Shown one piece after another: positions 13,400 to 24,289 of a stretch of 64,000 nucleotides of DNA (position 1 is the stretch's first letter; each line of letters opens with the position of its first letter). Below the pieces are notes generated by a model. That model saw only the letters and a program-made list of their open reading frames with translations. It did no database searches and was not told the origin of the DNA. The position numbers and the translations under genes are program-made. This DNA comes from Micropterus salmoides (Eukaryota; Chordata; Actinopteri; Centrarchiformes; Centrarchidae): the NCBI RefSeq assembly GCF_014851395.1, contig NW_024044348.1, positions 30,151,874 to 30,215,873 on the forward strand, written 5' to 3'.

Positions 13400-16073
13400 A
13401 GCCACCCCGATATCCCTGGACTATTAAGTTGCCTACTTTCACGTCCGGCAGACATGAAGCTACATTAGCCATGATTACTAAGTTGAATATTCACACTACT
13501 TTTAGCTCTGTTTTGGTCTCCACCAGAATAGGAGACAATATCTGGGGGTTTATCTCCTAATTTCTCCACTGTGTTCACCACAGTTGCTTACTTTTGTTTG
13601 CTATCTGGTTCTGGCCGGGTTATGTACAGTGAGGTGAAGGAGGATGATTAGAGCAGATCAGACTCAACAATAAATTACTGTAGGTTTGGGGGCATTGACA
13701 CTAATTAATGAAAAAAATGTCAAAGAGTTGAGTGATAGCTAATTTTCTTGATTCAGTGTTAATTTTCAAACATGATGGCACATGGTTATGGTGTAGTTTT
13801 GATGTAACAGTCCAATCATTTTTTCTAATAAATGAAACTTTACCAATAGCAGAAGTATGCATGAGATGTAAAGCGATCCGGTCTGGAACATGAACTAACA
13901 TCTCACATGCCACCACCTCAGCCAAAATATTACTTTAGTATCAGTCACATGAGTCCTGCCTATTCTTGTGATTAACAGAATTGCATACAAGGTGCGTTAC
14001 TTACAATTTGTTTGAACTTCAGCAAAAGCTACATGGCTTGTAGAGACTGTAGAATTTGGGATTTATTCCTATTTTGTGGTCAGGCTATGACATGAGACAC
14101 CCTGCACACACCAAAAAGTCAAAAGACTCGACAGCAGGCATCAAAGGCCAACAGATGCCCAACGTAAAGGGGAAGAAAAACAGAAGGAGAGAGCGAGATT
14201 AAAAATGAGATGAGGGGGATTATTATAGGGTATTAAAATGACACAGAAGATTATTTTGATGTTGCTGACGCCAACCTGAGGTCAGCAACAGAAAACTGCC
14301 AGTCCAGCAGACAAACATAAAAGAACAAACAAGATAACAGGAACAAGCGAGCACACAGTTTAGCCTTCCTTGCCCTGGGTACAATGTAGGGATTCAGGCC
14401 GCACATGAAAGCTCCTCTCGTGCTGGCATTCAGTAGGAATTTATTTCATTGTGTCTCTTTGTGAGTTAGCCTTTTTATTTTGTGATTGGAACTTCTTGAC
14501 CTGCTTATTTCTGTATGTGTTCAAAGTAAACATGGCAATGTTTGCACGTATTATCCCTTGAGTAACATTTGTACTCGTTCCAGTAGTTACAAATGGTCCA
14601 AGAGTGAAATTGACCTTGCCCTATGGTTTAGCAGTGGAATCCCTGGGCAAGCAGCAGAAGCCATGAAAGAAAACATTAAAGCTTTGTTACAGGGTGACTC
14701 TTACCCTCATACTGTAGTATCCCTTAAGCTAGGGGCTAACCGCCACATCACCTCGTGTGATGCTCCATTCTGGTACATTGGGATCCAGTTGGAGACCTGT
14801 ATGAAAAAGGCAAAGGTGCTGGAGCAGATCAATCTACCTCGAGTACAGCACTGATGAATGAACGGAGGCCTGTTTTTTTTTCAGACACAAACAGCGCAGG
14901 TCAAACACAGGGTATAGAAGGAAGCAGGGGTTGCAATGCAACATCTACCCAAACTGCACAAAGCCAGCTTTTCATCCCCTCTCTGGCCATTCCACCAAGT
15001 CCATAATTGTCTTTGACAAAACTCATTAGGAGAGACCTTGTAGCAACATCGGCAATCAGAAATTCCATGGAGGGAGACATGCACAGAAACAATGTCCCAC
15101 GCACATTTCATTGCGCCTTTTGACAAAATGTAATGAAGTGTGTATATTGTCCCCCTCGTCTGAACTCTGAGCCACTGGTACAAAGACTCTGTTTTATGAG
15201 CCTTAGCTGCCCAGCGTGGGACACATCAAATGGCACCTCTGTGCTGGCTCTTTTGTCGGACTAGAGAGCAAATTATTGTTTGAGTTGTTGTTGTTTTGGT
15301 GTTGTTGTTATGGCTCCTATTTATATGAAAAGGCCATTGCTATCGTGTCGGCATAATTCATGTTCTTTTACATCACAGGCACATGCTCATTAATTGGAGG
15401 CCCAAATGTAAAGTGCACATGGATGTTCCTGACAGTGCTTTGCCAGATGTTAACCCCTCATTGACCTATAGTATTATATCATACCACATACCACAGTAAC
15501 ATTGTTAAACTGATCGCAGCATGTTTGAGAGAAAAAGCAACACAAATCATAAATGCATAAAAAAAAACCAAGTGATGCTTGCATGCTTCTCTCCCATGCC
15601 ATTCAAGACTCATCTTAGGGATGGGATGTCCCAATCTCACCATTATTTTTTCTTACAAGGTGTGTAGCAGCAAAAGAAAAGGGAAAACAATTTAAGTGGA
15701 GTCAATCTCTAAACAGCTGTGCTCATTGCATGCATTGCTCCCAGTCCCAGAAATTTCATTACATGCTTACATTCTAAAAATATAACTTAAACACTAAGTG
15801 TAGTTATTATAAACTCATTTGTCAGGTGTAGGCCAACATGAAAAGTGATTAGTAATATTATTCCCACTTGTCTTGTATTTTAAAACTTTTAACATTTCGT
15901 TTTAAGGTGACCTAAAACAAACTATGCAGCTGTCAAGGATATAAAGTTTCTCTCAAATTGTTCACTTATGTGAATGTGTACTGTGAAATGTTACACAGTA
16001 TCTACCCTTTGTTTAACTGTGAGGATGCAGATTGATAAGCGGTAACAACCTACATAAAATGAATTAACATCAG

Positions 16074-16078
<5 letters not shown>

Positions 16079-16142
<64 letters not shown>
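16079..16142. repeat. (TA)n microsatellite, 32 units
   Basis: A pure TA dinucleotide run of about 64 bases. It is self-complementary and likely length-variable. Confidence 0.97.
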
Positions 16143-16147
<5 letters not shown>

Positions 16148-18712
16148 AGATGTTACACATCCCAAACAATGACTCTAACAGAACACCTGTCAGTCAGCTG
16201 GGCTATTGACTTGAAAAGAGCATAGGGTGCAAGCAGCAACCTGGCCCAGAAAAGATCAATGATCCATGACAGTAGAGGATGGGTGGGGGTTGACTGAATG
16301 TACACTTATGGAGGTGTTTGATAATAATAGACATATGAATATAAAGACACCATCTGTTTTCATGCAGATTAATAATGTCAAACCTATTTAAGTATTGTAT
16401 GTATGTTACCAAAGCTTTTGTTTTGTTTTGTTTTTTTGCATATTTGTGCCTCATTCACAGATTATCTAAAATCTGTTTTGGATTATGCAAACAGGCTCTC
16501 ATAGGCACCCACCCTCTCCCTAATGAAAATGTAATTTAACAAGAAGAAGGCCTGTAATAGTGAGATTTAGTTGTGCATATATAGGCTACCTAAGGAAATT
16601 ATTCTTATTATTCTCTAACATTGTAGTTTACCACAGATTTCATGTCTGGCCTCAGATTAAAGATGTCAGACAAAAACAAAATATTTTGTGTTTGTCCCCT
16701 CCCCCTGTGTCCACCACCACCAATAACACAAATTATGCTAAACGTCTATACTTTCACTTTAGGGTATTTTATTTCTTTATTTCTATTATAGATGTGAATA
16801 GCATTAATGTAGTCTTTGATCCAAGGCATCCAGATCAGCTTCCATTTACAGCAGTCTGGTGTGTCTCTTGATTATCCCTGCTCTGCGCAGCTGCTTTAGC
16901 AGTGTTTAAAACACTGTGTTTAGGACAGACTAATTGACCTGTTAGCTGCTTTAGGCATATGATGCTATATGAGCCCATCATCGCCATTATGCTTTCCCCC
17001 AGGTACGTCGCTATGGTTGTAATCCCATTGCGCAAGCATCATTGCCTTCAATGGCATAAGGCAGCTTTTCTTTACAGCCTGTGATTTAATTACATTTGGT
17101 TGTAAATATTTAATGCAGAGCTACCCTACATTTTAACGTAAAGAGCAACGTATCCAACGTCATGGTTGATTATTGATGAGGAGGAGGACGAGGAGGAGAG
17201 AAGCTCCTTGTTAGCTTGTCATTAACAGGCGGGCTGCTACAGTGTCGGCCTACTGAGTGATCCAGACTTGGTAACTTCATATAGACTCATGATGGGCAAA
17301 TGAGCTGTCATCCCTTTCTCCCATCAGGTTGAGTGAACTAGTAACCAGGCTTTATTTTACCGCACACATTTTACTGATATTTTTTAATACATTTCCCCCA
17401 GTTCTACTTATAGGAAAGGAAAAACCTTCACCTCCTAACTCTATTTAATCTACCATAGGTGACCTTCATCTGAAAATAGATCATCAGCTGTTGAGGATGC
17501 CCATCGTTAATTTCACGTGTCCTCTTTATTTCTTATGAGAGGAATTTTATATTAAAAAAATATATTTGTTTTTGCCTTCAGCTTTACACAGATCATTTAT
17601 TACGTCTCAGATTAACACACAAGGCAAAATTGAACTGGGGAAAAAATCTAAATAGGCCTAAGTTATTATTCCTTATCCTCATCATGTGCATTCCCCTGGA
17701 TTTGCCAGGCTCCGTGCATTACTGACAGCTCCGCCATTGGCCAAGGACACATAGGATGACAACAGCGCCTCTGACCTGAGCCTGAATTGCCATAATACGG
17801 AAAATAGCCTAGACCTACTTTTATTACAAGCATAATCCCACGACCTCAACTGACGTTTTGCGAGCTTGTAGACTATTTGCAGGTATTGTTTCAGCGCTGG
17901 TCTGGAATCAAATTTAGACATCAAATCTAAATCTTTGCCTGCAGATGTAATAATAATTCACTAGTTTCGGGAATCAAGACAGGGGATCAAGTAAGATAGA
18001 AAACAGGATAGGCCTTCACTACCAGGGAAATCACTGATTTAATAATGTTATTTAACAATTTAAACGATATCACAAGTTGCTCTGTAAAGTAAAATAAGTA
18101 GACTTGCCAAGGTGGATATGTTTGTAGATTGTAAAATTGTGTGTCAAAATCAATACCCCAGCAGCAATTAGTTTACACAGCAGCCTTTTGTCGTTTGCTT
18201 CGAAGCAGTTTGATTTTAAAAAGTTTGAAATGTACGGATCAAAAAAGTTTTTCAGACCGTCAGCGGGCATCATAGTCTACAGTGATCATCTTATTACAGC
18301 TGTCTGTAGGATAGTCACAAGAGTTTGCCCATAACGAGATGGACTACAGGCAAAACAGTCATATCAAAGGGACTTTGATGGACCATGTGAATTTCTCTGC
18401 CGGGTTTAACCCTACAAATGACCTTTTAATTAACACAATGTTAAGTTAGTGCAGCAGGCTCCCTACACAGGGGACAAAGCAGCATTCATGCTATGTTCCT
18501 GCCTCGTTGCTTGGCCTGAACAGTAACAAAGTGTTTGATGCCACTTCTGATTAGGTGCTGACAATAGAGAGATGATGTCCCCTTTCTTCCACAACTTGTG
18601 GATTTCACTCACGTACTCCTCTGAATTATGACCTTCCATCAGCGCTGCGGCTCGGATGCGTCCTCAGTCAAGATGATAAACTTTGATCAGACGCACATCC
18701 GCAAATGTTTTA
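16143..18712. other. intergenic, downstream flank of irx6
   Basis: Unique AT-rich sequence with a GAGGAGGAGGACGAGG run near 17180 and an enhancer-like stretch at 17150-17340. No gene, RNA or transposon was recognised. Confidence 0.35.
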
Positions 18713-18744
18713 ATTGGCCGATTGGAAGTCCTGCTCTATAAATA
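18713..18744 (+). promoter_or_regulatory. plus-strand promoter-like TATA with two inverted CCAAT boxes
   Basis: Two ATTGG boxes (18713-18717, 18721-18725) are followed by TATAAATA at 18737-18744. Transcription from here would run antisense towards the irx6 3' end. No open reading frame follows, so at most a non-coding transcript is implied. Confidence 0.25.
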
Positions 18745-19444
18745 ACAAGACACAGAAAACGCAAGCTCTTGGAAAAAAAAAATGTATTCATAGAAAAAAT
18801 GTCATGAATGGCAAACACAGAAGAAGCTCACATTTTTAACACAATGACAAAAATCTTAAGGTCCACGCGCAACACAGGGGATCCAGTCCTTTTATAGTCA
18901 ACTTTATGTCCGACAAGCTTTTCTCTTTTATATCAGGCAAAATGACACGAAGCCACAATTAAACGCAATATGTAACAGACCACTTAAAGGAGATACGAAT
19001 TCAACCAATATAACACATTAAATAACAAACAAACAGACAGCATAACAAAATAATAAATACACAGAGAAATAAATAGGTTTGCTATACTACACGATTGCCA
19101 TACACAATTGCGACCGTTTTTATCTGGCCAGTCTCACACCTTTGCATCTAGAATTTTTGCATAAAGTCTTTAACACCATAAAAACAAAGTTGTGCAAAAT
19201 GACAGCCACTTCCACAGTTTGACAGCTCTCACTGCAGCGTCGCCCGGTAGCTCCCATGTGTCATATTGAGGCCGCTACTCGGCTAGTGTGTCTTTTTAGT
19301 GCATAATAAATGTCCCATTTTTTATTGTGGTACCGCTTCCAGCAATCTAGGAGAGAAACAGACAGCAGAATTTAAAATAAGCCTTCAAAGTGAGAAGGAA
19401 TAAACAGTCTTCATAATAAGGTATTTCATTTTTTAAAAAAAAGT
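18745..19444. other. possible long irx6 3' UTR or downstream flank
   Basis: Unique sequence with AT-rich blocks. A minus-strand TATAAAAGG-like site lies at 18888-18896. Whether irx6 transcripts extend here depends on which poly-A signal is used. Confidence 0.3.
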
Positions 19445-19450
19445 TTTATT
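19445..19450 (-). terminator. irx6: candidate irx6 poly-A signal
   Basis: AATAAA on the minus strand lies about 310 bases past the predicted stop. A second copy is at 19321-19326. Either could define the 3' end; longer 3' UTRs reaching 18.8 kb cannot be excluded. Confidence 0.45.
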
Positions 19451-19657
19451 ACAGGGTTATTGCAATAGAAATGTTAATATTCTAAATTACTTTTGACATT
19501 ATATGAGTTACCTGTCACTTGTAATTTTAGAAATCATTGTATTTAGATCAAATAAAAAATGTAGCAACACATATTTGACAAAAAGTGATTGAATGAGTTT
19601 CTACAGTATCCTGTTCACCTGTGAGTGTTTGATGTCATTGTTTTGTGCCATTTGTTT

Positions 19658-19659
<2 letters not shown>

Positions 19660-19700
<41 letters not shown>
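19660..19700 (+). repeat. (TG)n microsatellite just past the irx6 stop
   Basis: About twenty TG units lie 59-99 bases past the predicted irx6 stop codon, so they would be transcribed as (CA)n in the 3' UTR. Confidence 0.95.
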
Positions 19701-19701
<1 letters not shown>

Positions 19702-19758
19702 ACGTGCGCATGGGGACTTCACTGGTTTCTTCCAGTTCAGTGCAGACTCTCACCTGCT

Positions 19759-19865
19759 TCACCTTTTCATCACTGGTCTGAACGCAGTGACCTTGTCATC
19801 CTGCACGGTCCCACAGGCTTCGCTGAGGTCAGACGGCTGTGTTTCTGCTTTGCCCCCAGAGAATC
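19759..19865 (-). CDS. irx6: irx6 exon 6, terminal (predicted)
   Basis: Exon 5 ends in phase 1. The only nearby sequence I found with a pyrimidine-rich acceptor (TTTGGGTATGTAG), the right phase and a sensible open frame encodes [18 protein letters not shown]...[10 protein letters not shown] followed by TGA. Composition is coding-like, with few low-complexity residues. A second in-phase candidate near 19264-19358 gives a lysine- and tyrosine-rich tail and looks worse. Confidence 0.7.
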
Positions 19866-22800
19866 CTACATACCCAAACAAAAGCAAATCTAAGAAACTT
19901 GCCTCAGTTGCAAGTTGGCAGAAAGTGTCTTGCTGTTTATAACCTTTAAAATTGGCTTTTCTACATCTGATAACGCATGGACATTTTAAAACTTAGTTGG
20001 CAATGCGAGTGTGGTAATGGCTGTATACCTGTCTGTCCATGTAACACAGATCCCTTGTAATATGTTAAACATTGCAGGTATAAGATGACATACCTTCAAT
20101 AGTGGAGTACTGACATGTGTCCGGGAGTGCAGGATAGGATGAACAATGCAGTTGGAGGTCCTTGTGACTGTAGCTGCCAGTACCGTAGACTTTTGAGTGC
20201 AAAGATGAGCCCTCAGGGAAGGGGCTTTCAGTATTGGTGACACTGCTAGATTCATGGAGGCCTCTCATGCCCCCACACTGTCCAGTAGGATCCCCTGTAA
20301 GCCTGGTGCTCCGGAGCTGGCAGTCCCCGGTTGAGTTGCCTGTCCTCAGCTCTGAGCCATGCTGCTGAGGGCTCAGTATGACCCCCGAAGCCGCCGTTCG
20401 AGCCAGAGACCATATCCGAGGCTTATCCGATGCTTCAAAGTGAGACAGGGACAGCGTTCCTCCGTTGCCATTGGAGGAGGCTGCCTTGGACACCACAGGA
20501 TCCAGGAAGTCAGATGGGAGAGGAGGGAGGGCTGTGACACCTTTGATGGCGCAGGGGAACGCATGGAAGCTGTTCGTTAAACTCAGGTGCAGCTCGGAGC
20601 TGCAGTCTCTCTTTTGAGGGGCTCCGGACACTGCCATGACCCTATGGAGGTCCTGCTCATCTGCACCCACCTTTTCACAGTCACTGTCCAACTTGTCACA
20701 GTCATCCTCGTCCATGTCCTCCAGATCACTTAGATGCAGATCTTTCTCCTCCTTGCAATCACTAGAATCTGCATGAGGAAAGGAGATTTTTTAGAGATCA
20801 CAGTCTGAAAATTTGCCCATTGTAAATGTATCGAGAGGTTTCTTCAGAAAACTTTTACATATACTTTGTAAACCCTGAAACCTACCTTGTCACCTTTTTG
20901 GTCTGTATGATTGTCAACTGCATTTCCCTAATAGTGTAAGCAACCTAATAGTTTAAGACACAAAATGTAGACAAATGATTACCTTTGGTGACACATTCTT
21001 GGTCGTCTTTGTTAAGGTCATCCTTCCTGTCATCGCTGGCCTTATTCTTTGGTGACCAGGTCATCTTGTTTTCCTTCTTTAGCCTCCGCCTGGCATTGGC
21101 GAACCAGGTGGACACCTGGGTGAGGGTCATTTTGGTGATGATGGCCAGCATGATCTTCTCTCCCTTGGTGGGGTAGGGGTTCTTGCGGTGCTCATACAAC
21201 CATGTTTTTAGGGTGCTGGTGGTTTCACGAGTTGCGTTCTTTCTTCTGGCTGTGCCGTTAAAGTCTACTGTCCCATATCTGGAAAGGGACACACACAAAT
21301 GCACATACACACAGACAGTGGCCATTAGTGGAGTTAGTCAAGGACATCATAGACTACTCACTCACACATCCTATAGCCCTACTCCCTGCTGCTTGAAATA
21401 TATACAGCTTCATTCGATGCAGGTATCAATATGGGGTTACGCTCTGACCTTTGGTCTGAATGCAGCATATTCAGCTGCTTTCATTAATGAGTGGTAAGAT
21501 ACTTTTTGGCAGGTCTCCTTACTCTCATATTAACATTTATTGGACAAAAATGAACAGAGAATTTACCTGTCATATTGATACTGTCCCAGTGAATGGTCAT
21601 AAGGGTAGTATGCAGCCGTTTGAGTGATGCCAGAGTGTAAAGTGCCTGTGCTGTCCTTAATGTCATACTGGGGATTCTGTAAAAGACAATAAGTAAGTAT
21701 GCAGCATTCATTATTTCTCAGTATTCTAAAAACATTTCCTATTTTTATGCTCTTAAACCAAGAGTAATTCACTCTAACCAAGAGTGATTTGAGCTATGAA
21801 ATAATTCCCATATATGACATCAATATGTATTTTTTTAATGTATTTTAACAGGTTTCAAACATAATATGTTGTATGTGATCCTTGACTTGTAATTTTCCTT
21901 ATTATATGATTTGTTGTTTTCAGGTACTATGTGGAATATTTCAATGGACTGTAAATTTTAACTGAATTCAGGTGTTTATAATAAGAAAGACAAAAGAAAG
22001 ACACGTTTTAGTTGCACTGCAAAATGTCTGTTTAACAAGTCATTTAGTCCTTGATCCACTCCTACTTACATTTTACTCAAAGTGAACAAGTCTGACAGTG
22101 GGGTAATTTCATTTAACTTTTTTTTCAAATGCTAGTTCAGCAACACACACAGAGCCAATACTTGTTTTGAAACAATGAGGATTTCGTTCTAATAATAAAA
22201 TTACACGTGATTCAAATGAGACAAGTTCCTCTACATTGCTTCTACACCACTTCCCCTCACCCAGGTGACAGGTTTTTTTTTTTACTTGTTTCAAAGGGGA
22301 AGAAGATAAGAATGGATGCTGGATTAAACGGCATTTCGAGACGGATATGTTTGCAGTGTGAGATAAACTGATGAACATAACCCGGTTGATCGATCAGCAT
22401 GAGCCCCCCTCCCCCCCTTTGCGCATCAGATGAGGCTGAAGTGGCCCACCAGAGTGGAGTAGATAGCGGATGGGTCGGTGCTGTAGGGGAAGTAGTTGGC
22501 GTAGTTCTGGCTGGCGGCGGCAGCTGCGGCATAGGGAGAGCTGTACATCCCCAGCGCTGCGTTCAGCTCCGTTCGGCTGCTCGCCAGGAGCCGGTTCTCG
22601 TAGGACGGGCAGCAGAAGGAGGCAGCGGCGGCAGCAGCGGCGGTCTGGGAGCCTCCTGTCCCGTCAGAGACCGACCTGGAAATCGAATCGCAGCAAGTCG
22701 TACTGGGGTTTGCCGACACGAAAAACTGCATGAAGAGAACCGTGGATAGACATGGTCATTGGCTGTTTCAGCTCTATCTGGATGTCTGTGATAACTCTGA

Positions 22801-23911
22801 AGTGACTGTGGGTGATTCACTGCAAAAAGATATCTAAGTTAAGTTGCTCAGTCTGGTGTTGAGTTTTCAGATCTTAAAACGAGTGAAAATGTGAGCTGAC
22901 CTCGTTTGTTTTTCAGTTCACATCAGTTCAGTTATCAAGAATCAGTTGTCTTTATATTAACTTGTGACCAGCCTTAATTCAAGGTAAGTCACTTTTCATA
23001 GAATTCCTGGAATAAGAGAAAGTAGCTTACACTGTGAGCAAGTGTAATAAGGGACATCACTCCATTCTACTTTTTTCACATTTTAATAAAGATTTGAATA
23101 AAATGCTGCAAATAAAAGTAATCAACATCGGCAGGATATTTTTCAATGGAGATGTGCGCAATCCGTGCGTAAAAGTGACCTGGCCAGTTTATCATTGGTT
23201 TCAAAATTTGAACTTCTACATAGGATAAGAAAAAAATCACAAGTTATGTCACTGTTAAGTAAATCACCACCTTATTTCAAATATAAAATATTTTAATTTC
23301 ATAAATAATCTGTTAAAAATATTATCCATATGAAAGTTGGGTGACAACTTTTCCATGAGAGTAACTTTTGTACCCTGATCGACTTGAACTTCTTCGAACT
23401 TGTCATTCAGCGCAATAATAGTGTCTTAAAATGTAAATAAACTACTTTAATCGAGTTTTAAAAAGCTTTCAGGATAATAAAATGTGTCTACCACACTACA
23501 CGTCCCAGTAATTTAAATAGAAAGTTTGCGAATGTGTACAGCGTGCGTTACAGCCCAATTACACCACGTAGTGAGCAATAGGTGACATTCATCTATTGTC
23601 ATCAGAAAAACACGTGAGTTCATTCATAATTCAGTGTAATTGGACACGGGTGTGTGTATATCGATATTTGGTTCAACAACAAAAGCACCACATGAAAATA
23701 GCTGTCAATACTTTCAAAGCAGTCACCGCTTCATGGATGTTTCAAATCCAGAAAAGTGCTCTGAATATAGTGTAATAAAAGAAAACATGCAAAAAAAAAA
23801 GCAATTTGCGTGTATGTGTACGTGTGTACACAACACTTAGGAGAAATAAAAAGCAAAGTGGCTTACCTGTGAAGTTGCATTGTAAGGGTATCCAAATTGC
23901 GAGAAAGACAT
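19759..23911 (-). CDS. irx6: Iroquois homeobox transcription factor Irx6, six exons joined
   Basis: This is a nuclear DNA-binding transcription factor of the Iroquois TALE class, a family that patterns neural, heart and other tissues. Coding exons are 23867-23911, 22450-22725, 21567-21676, 20983-21278, 20094-20768 and 19759-19865. All junctions are GT/AG and keep phase, giving 502 residues. The N-terminus [15 protein letters not shown] aligns with the start of Irx6. Residues 16-107 carry the Irx6-like block (TTCC, SRSVSDG) and alanine runs of seven and six. Residues 108-146 hold NPQYDIKD and [10 protein letters not shown]. The homeodomain spans about 155-215 with the TALE loop NPYPTKGEK and the recognition helix WFANARRR. 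An acidic stretch [11 protein letters not shown] follows at 255-265, and the Iroquois motif KPRIWSLA is at 358-365. Similarity to Irx4 is weaker in exons 2 and 3. From memory human IRX6 is about 446 residues, so this form is somewhat longer. The last exon is the least certain part. Confidence 0.93.
20094..20768 (-). CDS. irx6: irx6 exon 5, acidic and C-terminal region
   Basis: It encodes residues 243-467 plus the first base of Gly468. It opens with [10 protein letters not shown] and an acidic [18 protein letters not shown] block, then a serine-rich region, then the Iroquois motif [13 protein letters not shown], and ends [11 protein letters not shown]. Human IRX6 ends with a similar CQY segment. 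The acceptor is CATGCAG and the donor GTATGT. Without splicing here the frame would run eight more codons into the intron (MSSYTCNV) and stop. Confidence 0.9.
20983..21278 (-). CDS. irx6: irx6 exon 4, homeodomain exon
   Basis: This exon encodes residues 144-242 and contains the whole TALE homeodomain (about 155-215): [20 protein letters not shown], the three-residue loop extension in NPYPTKGEK, and [14 protein letters not shown] with the DNA-contacting Asn at residue 205. The acceptor is TTTCCAG and the donor GTAATC, phase 1. It is the most strongly family-diagnostic part of the gene, with no frameshift or missing key residue. Confidence 0.96.
21567..21676 (-). CDS. irx6: irx6 exon 3
   Basis: It encodes [16 protein letters not shown]...[16 protein letters not shown] plus two bases of an arginine codon completed by exon 4. 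The acceptor is TTTTACAG and the donor GTAAAT, phase 2. The NPQY and YYPY/LGQYQY blocks precede the homeodomain in Irx4 and Irx6 proteins. Confidence 0.92.
21677..22449 (-). other. irx6 intron 2 (773 nt)
   Basis: The intron lies between exons 2 and 3, with donor GTGGGC and acceptor CTTTTACAG. It contains a C-rich run near 22406-22419 and AT-rich DNA, with no repeat family or RNA gene recognised. Introns 3 (21279-21566), 4 (20769-20982) and 5 (19866-20093) are short and hold nothing I can name. Confidence 0.85.
22450..22725 (-). CDS. irx6: irx6 exon 2
   Basis: It encodes 92 residues (16-107), from [12 protein letters not shown] to AIYSTL. The acceptor is TGCAG. The donor is GTGGGC, a GT with a weak extended consensus. 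GC-rich alanine codons make this the most GC-rich coding exon. The spacing of CC pairs and of [18 protein letters not shown] matches the Irx4/Irx6 branch, and SRSVSDG points to Irx6. Confidence 0.92.
22726..23866 (-). other. irx6 intron 1 (1141 nt)
   Basis: The intron is bounded by GTAAGC and TGCAG. The interior is AT-rich with no coding signal or recognisable transposon. I see no further feature in it. Confidence 0.85.
23867..23911 (-). CDS. irx6: irx6 exon 1, coding part
   Basis: It encodes the first 15 residues, [15 protein letters not shown], and ends in CAG followed by the donor GTAAGC, phase 0. I chose the MSF start because Iroquois proteins typically begin MSF/MSY-P-x-x-G-Y. An in-frame ATG 21 bases upstream (23930-23932) would add MVTKEAA, which has no counterpart that I know of in the family. 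Confidence 0.9.
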
Positions 23912-23929
23912 AGCTGCTTCTTTTGTTAC

Positions 23930-23948
23930 CATCAGCAATATTCTTCAC
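23930..23948 (-). promoter_or_regulatory. irx6: upstream ATGs in the irx6 leader
   Basis: Two ATGs precede the main start. The one at 23946-23948 is out of frame; in the spliced mRNA it opens a frame of about 47 codons that overlaps the start codon and ends inside exon 2. The one at 23930-23932 is in frame and would add seven residues. Overlapping upstream frames commonly lower translation, so this may tune Irx6 dosage. Confidence 0.5.
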
Positions 23949-24080
23949 CCTTGATCGATTGCAACCAATTCTACTTCAAATCCACCGTCTTACACACATT
24001 TCCACGCACGGCCTTTCGCTCAATAATAGATGACTTCACTCATAGGAGGGAGACTTTAGGCTGGCACCAGCTGCAGATTG

Positions 24081-24087
24081 TTTTATA
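24081..24087 (-). promoter_or_regulatory. irx6: irx6 TATA box
   Basis: The minus-strand TATAAAA lies 170 bases upstream of the chosen start codon. It predicts a transcription start near 24055 and a leader of about 145 nt. No closer TATA was seen. The position fits, but no transcript data are available. Confidence 0.55.
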
Positions 24088-24279
24088 TGAATGAATAATC
24101 CCCCCCGAGGACCCGATAAGAAATGAAATTAAGCGTCATTAGGTGCAAAAAAAATTGTTGTTGTGTTAGCTGAAGGAGGCTTAAAGGATAACGTAAGACT
24201 TGCAAGATATGGACTCTGCTTGTGCTATTATTTGTGGCTCTATAGTTCTTTAGCATTCATCCATGCAAGGGTATCAGCG

Positions 24280-24287
24280 TGACGTCA
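24280..24287. promoter_or_regulatory. full CRE palindrome upstream of irx6
   Basis: TGACGTCA, the consensus for CREB/ATF-family factors, lies about 195 bases upstream of the TATA box. The match is seen directly; its use is inferred from position. Confidence 0.5.
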
Positions 24288-24289
24288 CT

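Larger units (their letters stand above)
9516..16078. other. intergenic; enhancer-like stretches near 11230-11540, 11760-11935 and 14950-15420
   Basis: No coding signal was seen. 11230-11540 contains CATTTATTACGG, GGCCATAAATATTTG and CCAATAAAAAGGGCGTAATTATG. 11760-11935 includes GGGCGCTTTATGGCCCATGC. 14950-15420 is a long unique block. These motifs resemble posterior-Hox-type (TTTATGG) and TAATTA sites. Conservation is untested. Confidence 0.35.

Noticed and set aside
14486..14854. 122-residue plus-strand open frame
   Set aside because: No recognisable domain, no splice context, and length within what AT-rich non-coding DNA produces.
19264..19358. Alternative terminal irx6 exon
   Set aside because: In phase with a good acceptor, but the tail is lysine/tyrosine-rich and contains an AATAAA on the coding strand. 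The 19759-19865 exon is closer and better composed.
20945..23930. Assignment of the homeobox gene to irx4
   Set aside because: The homeodomain and [14 protein letters not shown] are shared by both, but [22 protein letters not shown] and NPQYDIKD fit Irx6 better.
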